The position numbers were made by a program, and so were the translations under genes. From Paenibacillus tritici (lineage in GTDB: Bacteria > Bacillota > Bacilli > Paenibacillales > Paenibacillaceae), in contig NZ_JABMKX010000009.1 of the NCBI RefSeq assembly GCF_013204885.1, positions 62,001 to 126,000 on the forward strand: a stretch of DNA of 64,000 nt, read 5' to 3'. Below the pieces are notes generated by a model that was given only the letters and a program-made list of their open reading frames with translations, was not told the origin of the DNA and made no database searches. Shown piece by piece: positions 43,841 to 53,768 of this stretch (its first letter is position 1; each line of letters starts with the position of its first letter).

Positions 43841-45384
43841 GCCGTGATTTTCTTAAGCGGCACAGTCGCCGGCCCTTCCAGCACATCGCCTTCATAGGAG
43901 AAGCGGGATCCGTGGCACGGGCAATCCCAGGAGCGTTCCCCGTCATTCCACTCGCATTCACAGCCCATATGGGTGCAGGTTCTGTCGATCAGATGCAGTT
44001 GGCCTTCGGGATCGCGGTAGGCGCCAACGCGTTTACCGTCATGGAAGACCACGGCGCCCTGATCCGGTTCCAGATCCTGCGTCTTTTTATGGACAATCTC
44101 CACTTTTCCGGCTACCAGCTCCTTGGCGACAGAGAGGTTCTGCACGACGAAATTCTTGATGGCAGGAACCGCCTTGAAGCGTGAAGGATCGTATAACTCC
44201 TTGTACGGGTTGCTGCTGCCCTGAATCGAGTCTGCAATCATGCGGGCGGCCAGGGTCCCGGTGGTCATGCCCCACTTGGCGAACCCGGTGGCAATATAGA
44301 TTTCTTCGTTCTCTGCCCGCCTGCCGATGTAGGGAACCCGGTCCAGAGTGATCAGATCCTGGGTGGACCAGCGGAACGGAATGCTGCGGATGCCCAGTAA
44401 TTCTCCTGCAAACTTCTCCAGATTCTCATAATGGCCGAACGTACAGATGCCTTGTCCGGTCTGGTGGTTCTCCCCTCCGGCTATGACCAGCTTACGCCCG
44501 CCCCATTCCACAGCCCGCAGCGAACGGGTCGGTTCACCGGCACTCAGATACATGCCGCCTTCATAATCCGTTTCCGGTTCGAACGCCAGGCAATAGGAGC
44601 GTTCGGCATGCAGCCGCGAGAAGTAGAGAGACCCGCCGTCATAAAAAGGGAAATGGGAAGCAGACACGGCATGGCGGCAGCGGATTTGGTATTTGCCGCC
44701 CTCGGTATGAAGGGTTAGATGTCCGTCCGAATCCACCTGCTCTCCGATCATCGTATGTTCAAATACGGTGCCTCCCTTATCCAGAACCGCCTGCAGCAGT
44801 CCCTTCAAATACTCAAGCGGATGGAACCGGGCCTGCCCCGGCATCCGGATCGCGCCGCCCGCGCCCAGAGGCAGGGGCACCTGATCCAGCCACTCCCCAG
44901 GCAGTCCGAGCTTGCTGTACGCCTCGAATTCCCGGTTCAGCTCCTTCAGCGTCTTCTCATCTCCCTTGTCGGCATAGAGATAGGCGGCTTCCGGCTTCAT
45001 CCCGCAGGAGAGGTCCAATTCCTCCGCAGTAGCCATCATCCACTCCATGGCCTCGCGGTTGGACTGATAATACATGCGGGCCTGCTCCTCACCGAAATTC
45101 TTCAGCAGGTCGCCGTAGATCATCCCGTGCTGGGCGGTGATCTTGGCGCTGGTGAAGCCGGTGGCTCCGCCAAGAATCTCTCCGGCCTCCAGCAAGGTGA
45201 CCTTGTACCCGGCATTGGACAGCAGATAAGCGGTGGTAATCCCGGTAATCCCCGCCCCTACAATAGCTACGTCTGTGACATGATCTTCCGCAAGCGCCTT
45301 GAAAGAGGGCAGCCCGGTGCTGCTTCTCCATAACGATTCCGGGAATTGCGGAAGACCTTGCGAACGGTGTTCCTGTGAGTTCAT
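43831..45384 (-). CDS. FAD-dependent oxidoreductase fused to a C-terminal Rieske domain
   Basis: 517 residues. N-terminal DAO-type FAD domain: VAIVGAGITGITTAYLLSNAG (about 40-60) and the C-terminal FAD block YIATGFAKWGMTTG. The last 90 residues are a Rieske [2Fe-2S] domain with CTHMGC and CPCHGSRF (about 470-500) supplying two Cys and two His. It is similar in plan to YhfW-like proteins of Bacillus. The substrate is unknown, probably a secondary amine or amino acid with electrons passed through the Rieske centre. Its stop lies in a 14-bp repeat array. Confidence 0.88.
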   Translation of the reverse strand: MNSQEHRSQGLPQFPESLWRSSTGLPSFKALAEDHVTDVAIVGAGITGITTAYLLSNAGYKVTLLEAGEILGGATGFTSAKITAQHGMIYGDLLKNFGEEQARMYYQSNREAMEWMMATAEELDLSCGMKPEAAYLYADKGDEKTLKELNREFEAYSKLGLPGEWLDQVPLPLGAGGAIRMPGQARFHPLEYLKGLLQAVLDKGGTVFEHTMIGEQVDSDGHLTLHTEGGKYQIRCRHAVSASHFPFYDGGSLYFSRLHAERSYCLAFEPETDYEGGMYLSAGEPTRSLRAVEWGGRKLVIAGGENHQTGQGICTFGHYENLEKFAGELLGIRSIPFRWSTQDLITLDRVPYIGRRAENEEIYIATGFAKWGMTTGTLAARMIADSIQGSSNPYKELYDPSRFKAVPAIKNFVVQNLSVAKELVAGKVEIVHKKTQDLEPDQGAVVFHDGKRVGAYRDPEGQLHLIDRTCTHMGCECEWNDGERSWDCPCHGSRFSYEGDVLEGPATVPLKKITAGD

Positions 45385-45465
45385 AGTACAGTCCCTCCTA
45401 AGTCATTATCCATTCAATTATTACCACTCTTCTGGAAATAGAAACGCCACGCTCCAGCTACAGGT

Positions 45466-45495
45466 GCATGAAAACAGGCAGGAAGTGCCAATATA
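45466..45495 (+). promoter_or_regulatory. Candidate sigma-G promoter of the germination operon
   Basis: GCATGA, 17 bases, CAATATA lie about 45 bp before gerA. They fit the forespore sigma-G pattern (GYATRA, CATnnTA) with one mismatch in the -10. Expression in the forespore is expected for germinant receptors. Confidence 0.45.
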
Positions 45496-45537
45496 AAGAG
45501 ATTCAAGGAGAAACGGGCATAAAGGGGAGACGGACCC

Positions 45538-46905
45538 ATGTCAGGACAAGAGCATAAGCAGGAGGCCTCCCTGAACGGGATCAGAGGTCAGCTAAGCGGG
45601 TTCGGCGACCTTGAAGACAAGAGCTTGACAGTTCCGGCGGGGCAGGTCAGCCTGCTGTATATCAAAAGTGTTACGGATGGACAGGCAATCAGCCGGAATA
45701 TCATTGCTCCGTTCTACGAAATGGGGAATCCCGCAGGCTATTACAGCTACATCGCGGATTACCCGGGCAGTGAGGTGGTGACAGAGGGACCGCGGGCGGT
45801 GGAGCTTCTGCTCAGCGGTTATGCCTGCATAGGCTGGCAGGATAAGCTCTGTTTCTTCGATGTCCTGCGGGCCGAGGCCAGCAGTGTGAAGGAGACGGTC
45901 ACGGAGAGCATCAGTCAAGGCCCTTCCGACGCGCTCGGGGAGAATCTCGCAGTGAACCTCAATCTGATCCGGCGGCGCTATCAATCCGCTGCACTCAAGA
46001 TGGAATTCACCGTTATTGGCAATATGTCCAAGACCAAGGCGGCGATTCTCTATGACGAGGACAGAGTGAATCCTGAGGTGCTGGCGGAGTTAAAAGAGAA
46101 GCTGGACTCGCTTAAGCTGGATATTCTGCAGGCCGCCGGAGAGCTGGAGAAGTATATCAGCAGCGACAAGCTGCGCATTTTTCCCAAAACCATCGTTACA
46201 GAGCGCCCGGACCGGGTAGTATTCAATCTGGCAGAGGGCAAGGTAGCTATCCTGCTGGATACGACCGGGTATGCTATTGTGCTTCCGTCGATCTTCAACG
46301 ATTTCTTCATAGCTATGGATGACAAAATCCAGCTTCCCTTCGTAGGGCGCTTCCTCAAGCTGCTGCGCATCCTGGGCGTGGCTATGACATTATGGCTGCC
46401 AGCCTTGTATATAGCCTTCACCTCGTACAATCCGGAGATTGTGCGCGTACAAATTGCCCTGCTGATCGGGGGAAGCCGTGCAACGGTGCCTTACCCTTCT
46501 TTTGTCGAGGTGATTCTGATGATGATCATGATGGAGTTTCTGACGGAGGCCAGCTTGCGGCTGCCCCGGGCTATCGGTCCGACAGCGACAACAGTGGGCG
46601 GTCTGATTCTGGGACAAGCGGCTACCGCAGCGGGACTAATTGGCAACATCATGATTATTCTCGTCTCCGTTGTGGCGATATCCAATTTCCTGGTGCCGCT
46701 CAATATGATGAGCTTCTCGATCCGGGTTCTGAAATATTTCTTTGTCATCGCAGCAGCCTTCCTCGGACTCATCGGCGTGGTCATCTGCCTGGTGGGCTTC
46801 ACGCTGTATTTATGCAGCCAGCGCAGCTTCGGCCAGCCTTATTTCAAGCTGTTCTTCCTGGATACGATAGGAACATCCCTGAAGAAGAAAGGCGGGGGAC
46901 AATGA
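45538..46905 (+). CDS. Spore germinant receptor subunit A (GerA/GerK family)
   Basis: 455 residues. A soluble N-terminal half (about 1-240) with the conserved IRRRYQSAALKMEFTVIGNMSKTK and ERPDRVVFNLAEGKVAILLD, then about five membrane helices including RLPRAIGPTATTVGGLILGQAA, the family signature. Subunit A of germinant receptors in the spore inner membrane, working with subunits B and C encoded next. GGGGAG precedes the ATG. The stop overlaps the next start (ATGA). Confidence 0.92.
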   Translation: MSGQEHKQEASLNGIRGQLSGFGDLEDKSLTVPAGQVSLLYIKSVTDGQAISRNIIAPFYEMGNPAGYYSYIADYPGSEVVTEGPRAVELLLSGYACIGWQDKLCFFDVLRAEASSVKETVTESISQGPSDALGENLAVNLNLIRRRYQSAALKMEFTVIGNMSKTKAAILYDEDRVNPEVLAELKEKLDSLKLDILQAAGELEKYISSDKLRIFPKTIVTERPDRVVFNLAEGKVAILLDTTGYAIVLPSIFNDFFIAMDDKIQLPFVGRFLKLLRILGVAMTLWLPALYIAFTSYNPEIVRVQIALLIGGSRATVPYPSFVEVILMMIMMEFLTEASLRLPRAIGPTATTVGGLILGQAATAAGLIGNIMIILVSVVAISNFLVPLNMMSFSIRVLKYFFVIAAAFLGLIGVVICLVGFTLYLCSQRSFGQPYFKLFFLDTIGTSLKKKGGGQ

Positions 46906-48002
46906 TGGCGAAGAGCCGCTATTTCTACTGCCTGTTTCTCATGAACTCCCTGATCAATATCATTAACTTCACCCCCCGGGAGCTGCTCGATACCCGCTTT
47001 GACGGTGCGCAGTCCTCCATTCTGGTTGCGGTGGTTACAGGTACCCTGTTCATCTACCTGTTCACCAAAGTCATTAATAAATTCCCTGGCAAGGGACTCC
47101 CGGAAATCTTCGCGTCGGCCTTGCCGAGGCTGCTGGCCTCTCCGCTGATTCTGATTTATGCGGTTCTATGGTATTTCGCCGGTGCGCTGATTCTGTTGTC
47201 CTTTGTGGATATTACCCTGCGGTTTGTCAGCCCGGATACCCATCCAACGGCAGTCCTGCTGGGGTTCCTGGCTGTGGTATGTCTCTGCAGCCGAATTGAC
47301 CCGCTGTCTCTGCTCTACGGGCTGGAGGTGACACTCGGGATCACACTGCCCTTAATTCTGTATACGACAGTCAAGGCGGTCGTTAACCCGAACTTCAGCT
47401 GGGATGCCGTACTGCAGATGATGACCTATTCGCTACATCCTCCGGATATGAATAGTATTGCGGCAGCGACGTTTACGTTCAGCGGCTACATTAATATGGC
47501 CATCTTCAACCGGGTATTTCATGGTTTGAAGCTTAAGCATGTATGGATTCTGAGTCTGGAGGGGCTGCTGGTGCTGCTTGTCACTTTTTATGTGCCTATC
47601 GGGTACCATGGGACCGTCGGTGTCGAACGGCATGTGTATACCTGGTTTACCACGGCGGACAGCATCCGTATTGAGGCTTTTTTGGTGGAGCGTATGCTGT
47701 ATATTTTTTATTTCGCATACAGTACCTTGGCTCTGGTCAGTGCCATTATCCAGTGGCATGTCGGCAAGGAGCTGTTCCTTAGCCAGCTTCCCTCTACAGG
47801 CGGCAAGCCTAAGGCCAAGCTGCGGCGGGAGGTGGTTATCCTGGGGATTTTTGCGGGAGGAACCCTCTTTCTCATGCGCATGGATCAATACAACCTGAAT
47901 ATGCTGGGCGTATTCCTGCTGCATGTCCGTTGGTACGGGGAGCTGCTGCTGATTCTGCTGTTATTCTGGTGTTATTGGATCATAAGGAGGCGCAGAGCGT
48001 GA
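46902..48002 (+). CDS. Spore germinant receptor subunit B (GerB family permease)
   Basis: 366 residues, ten membrane helices of the amino acid/polyamine transporter type, e.g. NIINFTPRELLDTRFDGAQ near the N terminus and SGYINMAIFNRVF in the middle. Subunit B is thought to form the germinant-binding pocket. The reading frame stays open far upstream (to 46392) inside gerA; the true start is ATG 46902 (or 46905), with GGGGG upstream and a 4-bp overlap with gerA. Confidence 0.9.
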   Translation: MMAKSRYFYCLFLMNSLINIINFTPRELLDTRFDGAQSSILVAVVTGTLFIYLFTKVINKFPGKGLPEIFASALPRLLASPLILIYAVLWYFAGALILLSFVDITLRFVSPDTHPTAVLLGFLAVVCLCSRIDPLSLLYGLEVTLGITLPLILYTTVKAVVNPNFSWDAVLQMMTYSLHPPDMNSIAAATFTFSGYINMAIFNRVFHGLKLKHVWILSLEGLLVLLVTFYVPIGYHGTVGVERHVYTWFTTADSIRIEAFLVERMLYIFYFAYSTLALVSAIIQWHVGKELFLSQLPSTGGKPKAKLRREVVILGIFAGGTLFLMRMDQYNLNMLGVFLLHVRWYGELLLILLLFWCYWIIRRRRA

Positions 48003-49114
48003 GGGGAAGAGTCGTTCGGGCAATGCTGCTGATCCTGCTGTCCACCGTCATGGCCATGCTCATATCAGGCTGCAACTACAAGGATATCGACCGGAGAATA
48101 TTCGTAGTGGCGATTGGAATTGATCCCGGCAAGGCGGAAGGAACATTCAAGGTCAGTCTGAAGCTGGCGATTCCGCAAGGGGATGTGACGAAGATTGACG
48201 AGAAGATGCAGATCCTCACGGAAGAATCGGAGAGTATCTCCGAGGCGCTGCGCAGAATGAAGTCCAAGGTGGAGAAGGAGCTGGATTATGTCCACTGCAA
48301 ATCAGTGGTTCTGGGTGAAAAAATTGCCGCCAAGGATATCCGGCATGTTGTGGACTGGGCGGTACGGCGCAGAGATATCCAGCTGATTATTAATTTTGCC
48401 GTGGGCAGGCCGGGGGCGCTGGAAGTGCTGCAGGTTAAGCCGCCGTCGGAGCGCATTCCGTCCAACTCTCTGATTCTGGCGATGAGCGGGCAAGGGACCG
48501 AGTCCCCCTTCATCTCAAGTGTGTACTCCTATCAGCTGATGAGGAGCATCTATGAGAAAGGGATAGATCCCATCCTGCCGATTATTGAGGTGCCGGAGGA
48601 GAATCAATTCCTGATTGATAAGATCGCTCTGCTGGATAAGAATAAAATCAAGCTGGTCCTCACGCCCGATGAGACCAGGCTGTTCAACCTGCTATCCCGC
48701 TCCGATCTGCAGACGAATTTCCCTGCCCATATCGGGAATGGAATGTATCAGTACTATACGGAGAGCTCCTCCTCCAGCTACCGGATTGTGAATCCGCCGG
48801 ATGGAGAGCCTTATATCCGGTACACCATCAAGATCCGGGCAATTCTGGAGGAGAACAGTACGGAGGAGATGATCACCCACCAGATGCTGAAGAAGATTAA
48901 TGAGGCGGGAGCTGCGGAGCTGCGTGAGGCTGTTACAGCCTTGCTGGTCAAAATTCAGGATAGCGGCATGGACCCCTTGGGGTGGGGGCTGCGTTACGGG
49001 TCACGGCACTGGAACAACGCAACAGAGATGTCGGACTGGGAGAATTTATATCCCCAGCTGAAATTCCAGGTCAAAGCCGATGTCGATGTGAAATACTCAG
49101 GAATGATCAAATAA
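47999..49114 (+). CDS. Spore germinant receptor subunit C (GerC lipoprotein)
   Basis: 371 residues. Signal peptide with lipobox LISGC (Cys about residue 24), then three alpha/beta domains characteristic of Ger(x)C: RRIFVVAIGIDPG, VHCKSVVLGEKIA, the middle RRDIQLIINFAVGRPG and a C-terminal amphipathic domain. It is anchored to the outer leaflet of the spore inner membrane. GTG at 47999 follows AAGGAGG by eight bases and overlaps the gerB stop (GTGA); an upstream in-frame codon at 47930 lies inside gerB and is rejected. Confidence 0.92.
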   Translation: MRGRVVRAMLLILLSTVMAMLISGCNYKDIDRRIFVVAIGIDPGKAEGTFKVSLKLAIPQGDVTKIDEKMQILTEESESISEALRRMKSKVEKELDYVHCKSVVLGEKIAAKDIRHVVDWAVRRRDIQLIINFAVGRPGALEVLQVKPPSERIPSNSLILAMSGQGTESPFISSVYSYQLMRSIYEKGIDPILPIIEVPEENQFLIDKIALLDKNKIKLVLTPDETRLFNLLSRSDLQTNFPAHIGNGMYQYYTESSSSSYRIVNPPDGEPYIRYTIKIRAILEENSTEEMITHQMLKKINEAGAAELREAVTALLVKIQDSGMDPLGWGLRYGSRHWNNATEMSDWENLYPQLKFQVKADVDVKYSGMIK

Positions 49115-49186
49115 AGTCCGGCTGGATTGACGCTTTCAGCATCAGGACTTATACTTGATCTAAAAACAAGCTAGAGGATGATAAAG

Positions 49187-49582
49187 ATGAGAACCCTGAA
49201 CTTAACCTCTCAACGTCAAGCTGTATACGATATCGTCCGTAATTCCCATGACCACCCGACCGCTGCGGAAGTCATGAACCGGCTAGTGGAGCAGGGGCAT
49301 AATCTGGCTTACGGAACAGTCTACAATTCCCTGCGTTATCTCTCGGATAAGCAGATGATCCGTGAGCTGAAGCTGGGTGAGGCGGCAAGCCGGTATGACG
49401 CCCGCCTGGACGATCATCAGCATATTGTCTGTGAGATCTGCGGGGCAGTAGATGAAGTGATGAGCCAGGTTCCGCAGGAGTGGAGCGACTCGGTGGCACA
49501 GGACACCGGCTATTCGATCACCCATACGCATGTTGTATTCGGTGGCGTATGCCCGGCTTGCAGAAATAAGAATTCGCAATAG
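49187..49582 (+). CDS. Fur-family regulator, PerR-like
   Basis: 131 residues. Winged-helix N-terminus with LTSQRQAVYDIV and HPTAAEVMNRL; recognition helix YGTVYNSLRYLSDK; metal-binding part with DDHQHIVCEICG and a second zinc pair CPAC. The His and Asp residues (HDHP, YDARLDDHQH) fit a PerR-type sensor of peroxide and iron better than zinc or ferric Fur, but the subtype is tentative. ATG 49187 has GAGG nine bases before it; ATG 49178 is too close. It is not clearly part of the ger operon. Confidence 0.83.
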   Translation: MRTLNLTSQRQAVYDIVRNSHDHPTAAEVMNRLVEQGHNLAYGTVYNSLRYLSDKQMIRELKLGEAASRYDARLDDHQHIVCEICGAVDEVMSQVPQEWSDSVAQDTGYSITHTHVVFGGVCPACRNKNSQ

Positions 49583-50030
49583 AACTATATAAGAAGCACT
49601 AAAGAAAAAAACAAAAAGCAAAAGAAGCGGAGGGGAAATTTGGAACTGTAGGAGCGGTAGCGTCCGCCTTTGTCACCGGATTTCACCCGCTAACAGCGGT
49701 TCAAAATCAAGAAATCTGGGGACAACAGCGGCCGGAAGTCCAAATGTTCACCGCAGTGACGATGAAGCTTCAAGTTCAAAACTTAAGTGCGTCTTATATA
49801 GGACCTTTGTACGGGGATATGCCTTGGGCAAAAGGCTGAATATAACAAAAGACCGTTTTCATCGAAACGGTTTTTTGTTGTGTACATATAAAAATTATCA
49901 ATAAAGATAGGAGAATAATCATGAATTGAAGCGGAAAAGAGGGTTTCCGGGGGCGGTATTTAATTATATAGTTAGTCTGCCAAATTATCGTTCTTAAGAC
50001 CCATGAAGAAAGAGAGAGTGAGTTCATCAT
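49583..50030. other. Gene-free stretch with a structured segment and promoter region
   Basis: Within 49624-49800 are short hairpins, e.g. CCGCTAACAGCGG and GCGGAGG...CCGCCTTT, and GC-rich blocks (GGAGCGGTAGCGTCCGCC, ACAGCGGCCGGAAGTCC). From memory such segments recur between genes in Paenibacillus genomes, but only one copy lies here. There is no open frame. The last 150 bp should hold the chemoreceptor promoter. Confidence 0.4.
49848..49877. terminator. Terminator hairpin, T-rich on both sides
   Basis: ACCGTTT/AAACGGT around TCATCG, preceded by AAAAG and followed by TTTTT. It can act in either direction. Confidence 0.75.
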
Positions 50031-52085
50031 ATGACTAAAAAGGCGCGTCTGAACATCCGTACCAAGCTGATTGCTACCTACCTGCTTGTCTTGCTGGTGC
50101 CGAGCATCATTATAGGCTGGCAAACCTATCAATCCGCCAGCAGCAAGGTCGGGGAGCAGCTTACCAATAATGCCAAGGAAAGCGTAGTAGCAGTTAACGA
50201 GATTATTAATCACAATATTCAGTCCAAAATAGATGATATTCTTTATTTTGCCGGCCAGCTTGCGGCGGATTCTATTAATAGTGAAGCAGCCGGAGAGACT
50301 GCGCCTGTTCTGGAGAGCCGATTGAAGGAATATGCCGCGCTGCATTCCGATGTGCTGGATATTTATGCCGGAACCAGCAAAGGCAAAAGTATCCGCGCAG
50401 CAGAGATGGAGCTGCCGGACGGCTATGATCCGCGCAAGGAGAATTCCTATGTCAATGCGCTTAAGCGTGGCAGCGGCATCGTGATTTCACCGGTATTTCA
50501 GACGGTCAATCAGGAGAGCGCGGTTGCCATTTCGGCGGTGCTTGCGGGCGGAGACGGGGTAGTCAGCCTTGATCTTAACCTGTCCTCACTCGCCAGTCTG
50601 ACGAATATCAAGGTCGGACAGGAAGGTTATATTCTCATTGTAGACAGCAGCAAGAAATTTCTGGTTCATCCGTCAGAAGCGATTGGCGAAGAATCCTCGC
50701 TTGATTTCGTGAAGCAAATGTTCGGGAGTGAGAGCGGAAGCTTCGATTATGTCTATAAGGATTCACCGAAGAAGCTGACCTACATGGTGAACGGACTGAC
50801 CGGATGGAGAATCGGGGGGACCATCAGCCTGAATGAGATTACGCGGGCGACCAGTGATATCCGCGAAACGGTGTGGCTGGTGATCTCTGTATCCGTACTT
50901 CTGGCACTGGTGCTGATCTATTTCAATGTCTCGTCGATCCTGAAGCCGCTGCTACGTCTGCGCAGAGCGACTGAACGCATCGCCGGAGGCGACCTGTCGC
51001 AGGATATCGGGGATTTCCGTGCGGATGAGATTGGCCTCCTGGCCGGGAATTTCCGCCAGATGGTCGGGAATCTGCGGCAGATGATCATCGGTGTGCAGGA
51101 GATGACGGACAATGTCTCCTCATCGGCGGAGCAGCTTACAGCGGGGGCAGAGCAGACGACCAGAGCCATAGAGCATGTTACTGTTGCAATTCAAGAAGTG
51201 GCGGCAGGGACTGAACGTCAGGTGAACAGTGTACATAAAGGAATGATTAGTACGGCAGCCACCACAAGCGAGGTAGCCCATATCTCGGAATTCATGGAGC
51301 AGGTGTCGGCGATGATGGACAAGACCTCGTTCTCGGCTTCGGAAGGCAATGATTCGGTCATCAGCGTGGTGGACAAAATCAACGGCATTCATGAGACCGT
51401 AGAGGAGATGGGGACGGTCATCGACAAGCTGAGTGAGCGGGTCGTACAGATTCAGGGAATTACCGGTGTGATCACGGGGATCTCGCGGCAGACCAACCTG
51501 CTCGCACTGAATGCTTCCATTGAAGCGGCCAGAGCGGGTGAACAGGGAAGAGGGTTCGCTGTAGTAGCCTCAGAGGTCCGCAAGCTGGCTGAGGAATCAG
51601 AGAAGTCAGCCAGGATGATCTCCGAACAGATTACGTCCATTCATTCAGAGATGCTCCAGGCTACAGCTACTATGGAGGATGCGAAGAATAAGGTTATGGG
51701 CGGCATTATGGCTGTGGATACAACGGGGCGTTCCTTCTCGCGCATCCGCAGGGCCGTCAAAGGGGCGGCGGAGAAAATAGAAGCGATGAACGAAGCCGTC
51801 CATACCCTCACCGCTGAAGCGGACAGTATGGATAAAGCCATCGGCGAGATCCGCGGCATTACCGAGGAGGCGGCAGGCAATACCGAGACCATCTCGGCGG
51901 CAGCCCAGCAGCAGCTTGCTTCCGTGGAGGAGATCGCCTCGTCTTCAGCGGATCTGAGCCATCTCGCCGATGAGCTGCAGCAGCTCGTGGGCCGCTTCAA
52001 GCTGTATCCCGGAAATCAGGCTCCACCAGTGTCCGAAGTCCTTAAGCCCGGGGAGAGTCTTCCCGAAGATCGGCACATTTCCTGA
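50031..52085 (+). CDS. Methyl-accepting chemotaxis protein with double-Cache sensor
   Basis: 684 residues: first membrane helix (about 12-32); large extracellular double-Cache domain (about 35-285), including [10 protein letters not shown] and [16 protein letters not shown]; second helix (about 288-308); HAMP (about 308-362); and the signalling domain with tip [34 protein letters not shown], which keeps the usual EVR. It probably senses an amino acid or organic acid. It ends in a short polar tail without an obvious CheR-docking pentapeptide. Confidence 0.9.
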   Translation: MTKKARLNIRTKLIATYLLVLLVPSIIIGWQTYQSASSKVGEQLTNNAKESVVAVNEIINHNIQSKIDDILYFAGQLAADSINSEAAGETAPVLESRLKEYAALHSDVLDIYAGTSKGKSIRAAEMELPDGYDPRKENSYVNALKRGSGIVISPVFQTVNQESAVAISAVLAGGDGVVSLDLNLSSLASLTNIKVGQEGYILIVDSSKKFLVHPSEAIGEESSLDFVKQMFGSESGSFDYVYKDSPKKLTYMVNGLTGWRIGGTISLNEITRATSDIRETVWLVISVSVLLALVLIYFNVSSILKPLLRLRRATERIAGGDLSQDIGDFRADEIGLLAGNFRQMVGNLRQMIIGVQEMTDNVSSSAEQLTAGAEQTTRAIEHVTVAIQEVAAGTERQVNSVHKGMISTAATTSEVAHISEFMEQVSAMMDKTSFSASEGNDSVISVVDKINGIHETVEEMGTVIDKLSERVVQIQGITGVITGISRQTNLLALNASIEAARAGEQGRGFAVVASEVRKLAEESEKSARMISEQITSIHSEMLQATATMEDAKNKVMGGIMAVDTTGRSFSRIRRAVKGAAEKIEAMNEAVHTLTAEADSMDKAIGEIRGITEEAAGNTETISAAAQQQLASVEEIASSSADLSHLADELQQLVGRFKLYPGNQAPPVSEVLKPGESLPEDRHIS

Positions 52086-52176
52086 GGAAAAATATGCGGC
52101 CTGGTCTTTTCTTTTACCACACTTTGCAAGTATACTGATAAGCAATAATACGGGGTGACGAAGGGGAGAAACGTTC

Positions 52177-52989
52177 ATGGCAGAGCAATTAAAGGGCATT
52201 ACCGTGGCCCTGGCCGGTCCGCGCAAAGCGGAGGAAATGGCCAAGCTGGTAGAGAATATGGGAGGAACCGCGCTGCACCGTCCCGCCCAGGGAACCACCT
52301 TTCTGGATGATGATGCCCTGCGTGACGGGCTGATCGCCTGGACGAATCAGCCGCCGGATCTAGCCGTTCTGACTACCGGCATGGGCCTCGACGCATTGTT
52401 CGAGATGGCCACGAAGCTGGAGCTTGAAGGCCGCTTCCTGGAGGTTCTCTCCGCCTCACCTATTGCTGCGCGCGGTTATAAGACAGTGAATGCCCTGAAG
52501 AAACGGGGACTTGAGCCGGTGGTGCGTGACGATGACGGCAGCAGCGCCGGTCTGATCCGCGGACTGCAGGATTGGGATTTGCAGGGCAAGCGGGTTATGC
52601 TGCAGCTGCACGGGGAGACTGCGCCTCAGCTGGTCGGGTGGCTGGAGCAGGCGGGGGCAACCGTAGGCTGTGTGCAGCCTTACCGGTATACCGAGCCGGA
52701 GCCGGGAGCCCTGGCTCTGCTGCTCACAGAGATAACGGAAGGACAGGTGGATGCGGTAGCCTTCACAAGTGCGCCGCAATTCCGCTTCCTGGCGCAGCAT
52801 GCAAGGGAGCAGGGCCGGCTGGAGGCGCTCATTCAGGCACTGGAGGACAAGGTGCTGGCAGTATCCGTCGGCCGGCTTACCTCGGAGGCCCTGAAGGAAG
52901 AAGGCGTGAAGCGGATTGTTATGCCGGAGCATGAACGGATGGGCAGCATGTTCGTGGCACTGGGCCGCTATATTGCGGCACACCGGTAG
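52177..52989 (+). CDS. Uroporphyrinogen-III synthase-like protein
   Basis: 270 residues with the two-domain HemD fold: LAGPRKAEEMAKLVENMGG at the N terminus, PPDLAVLTTGMGLDAL, then the domain swap at about 130 (LQGKRVMLQLHGETAPQL) and the return VDAVAFTSAPQFRFL. HemD closes the linear tetrapyrrole to uroporphyrinogen III. No other heme genes are nearby, so it may be a stand-alone paralog rather than the main enzyme. GGGGAG lies before the ATG. Confidence 0.82.
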   Translation: MAEQLKGITVALAGPRKAEEMAKLVENMGGTALHRPAQGTTFLDDDALRDGLIAWTNQPPDLAVLTTGMGLDALFEMATKLELEGRFLEVLSASPIAARGYKTVNALKKRGLEPVVRDDDGSSAGLIRGLQDWDLQGKRVMLQLHGETAPQLVGWLEQAGATVGCVQPYRYTEPEPGALALLLTEITEGQVDAVAFTSAPQFRFLAQHAREQGRLEALIQALEDKVLAVSVGRLTSEALKEEGVKRIVMPEHERMGSMFVALGRYIAAHR

Positions 52990-53061
52990 CAGAAGGCCGC
53001 CGGGCCCTGCGTACAAAGACAAGTAACACAAGTAATACAAGTAATACAGAGGAGGAGACCC

Positions 53062-53694
53062 ATGGATAAGAGAAAATGTCTGTTGTTAGGCGATTACACA
53101 CACCCCCGGTTTCACCCGCTGCAAGGGGTAGATAAGCAGGTCAGTGAAATTCTGAATGAGCTTCTGACGGTACAATGCTCGGAGAACAAGAAGCTGCTGT
53201 TAAGCGAGCATCTGTCCGGATACGATCTCTGCATCGCATATAATGAATTATGGAACGAAACGGTATCCCCGCAGCAGACTGCAGGTCTGCTGAGTTATGT
53301 CAGCGGGGGAGGCGGACTGATTGTCCTGCATACCGGTATATCCCTGGCGAAGCGGTATGAGCTAGCCCAGCTGATCGGCGGCAGATTCACCGGACACCCG
53401 CCTTTTACACCGCTTCAATTCAAGGTGCTGGAGCATGATATCACCGAAGGCATGGAGGATTTCCAGCTGGATGAAGAGCCATACCGGTTCGAGTTCGACC
53501 CATTCACCGACAAAAAAATTCTGCTGGAGTACGAAGCGGACGGTGAGCTGCTGCCTGCGGCCTGGTGCCACAGCTATGGCCTGGGACGGGTAGTCTATCT
53601 GATGCCGGGGCATCACGAGCCTTCATTCCGTCACCCGGCAGTCCGCCAGCTTATTCTGCGGGCAGCTACCTGGGCGGCACGAATCCCCAGATAA
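53062..53694 (+). CDS. ThuA-like class I glutamine amidotransferase-fold protein
   Basis: 210 residues. Features of the ThuA (trehalose utilisation) family: GGGGLIVLHTGISLAKRYELAQLIGGRF (about 92-118) and GLGRVVYLMPGHHEPSFRHPAVRQLI near the C terminus. The nucleophilic Cys of true amidotransferases is absent, as is normal here. Role unknown, often linked to sugar metabolism. GAGGAGGAG precedes the ATG. Three copies of a 9-bp unit (AAGTAATAC) lie at 53021-53047 in the leader. Confidence 0.8.
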   Translation: MDKRKCLLLGDYTHPRFHPLQGVDKQVSEILNELLTVQCSENKKLLLSEHLSGYDLCIAYNELWNETVSPQQTAGLLSYVSGGGGLIVLHTGISLAKRYELAQLIGGRFTGHPPFTPLQFKVLEHDITEGMEDFQLDEEPYRFEFDPFTDKKILLEYEADGELLPAAWCHSYGLGRVVYLMPGHHEPSFRHPAVRQLILRAATWAARIPR

Positions 53695-53768
53695 TCCGCT
53701 TTTTTTGTGAAATGGCGGGCTAAGGGGTATACTTTATCCATAACTGGAATCTTTGGGAGGGAAGTACC

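Noticed and set aside
43579-44184. 201-residue plus-strand frame with SPSLSRRRS repeats
   Set aside because: It is a shadow of the 14-bp array and of the DAO-Rieske gene on the other strand.
46392-46901. Upstream extension of the gerB frame
   Set aside because: It lies wholly within gerA; the ATGA junction marks the true start.
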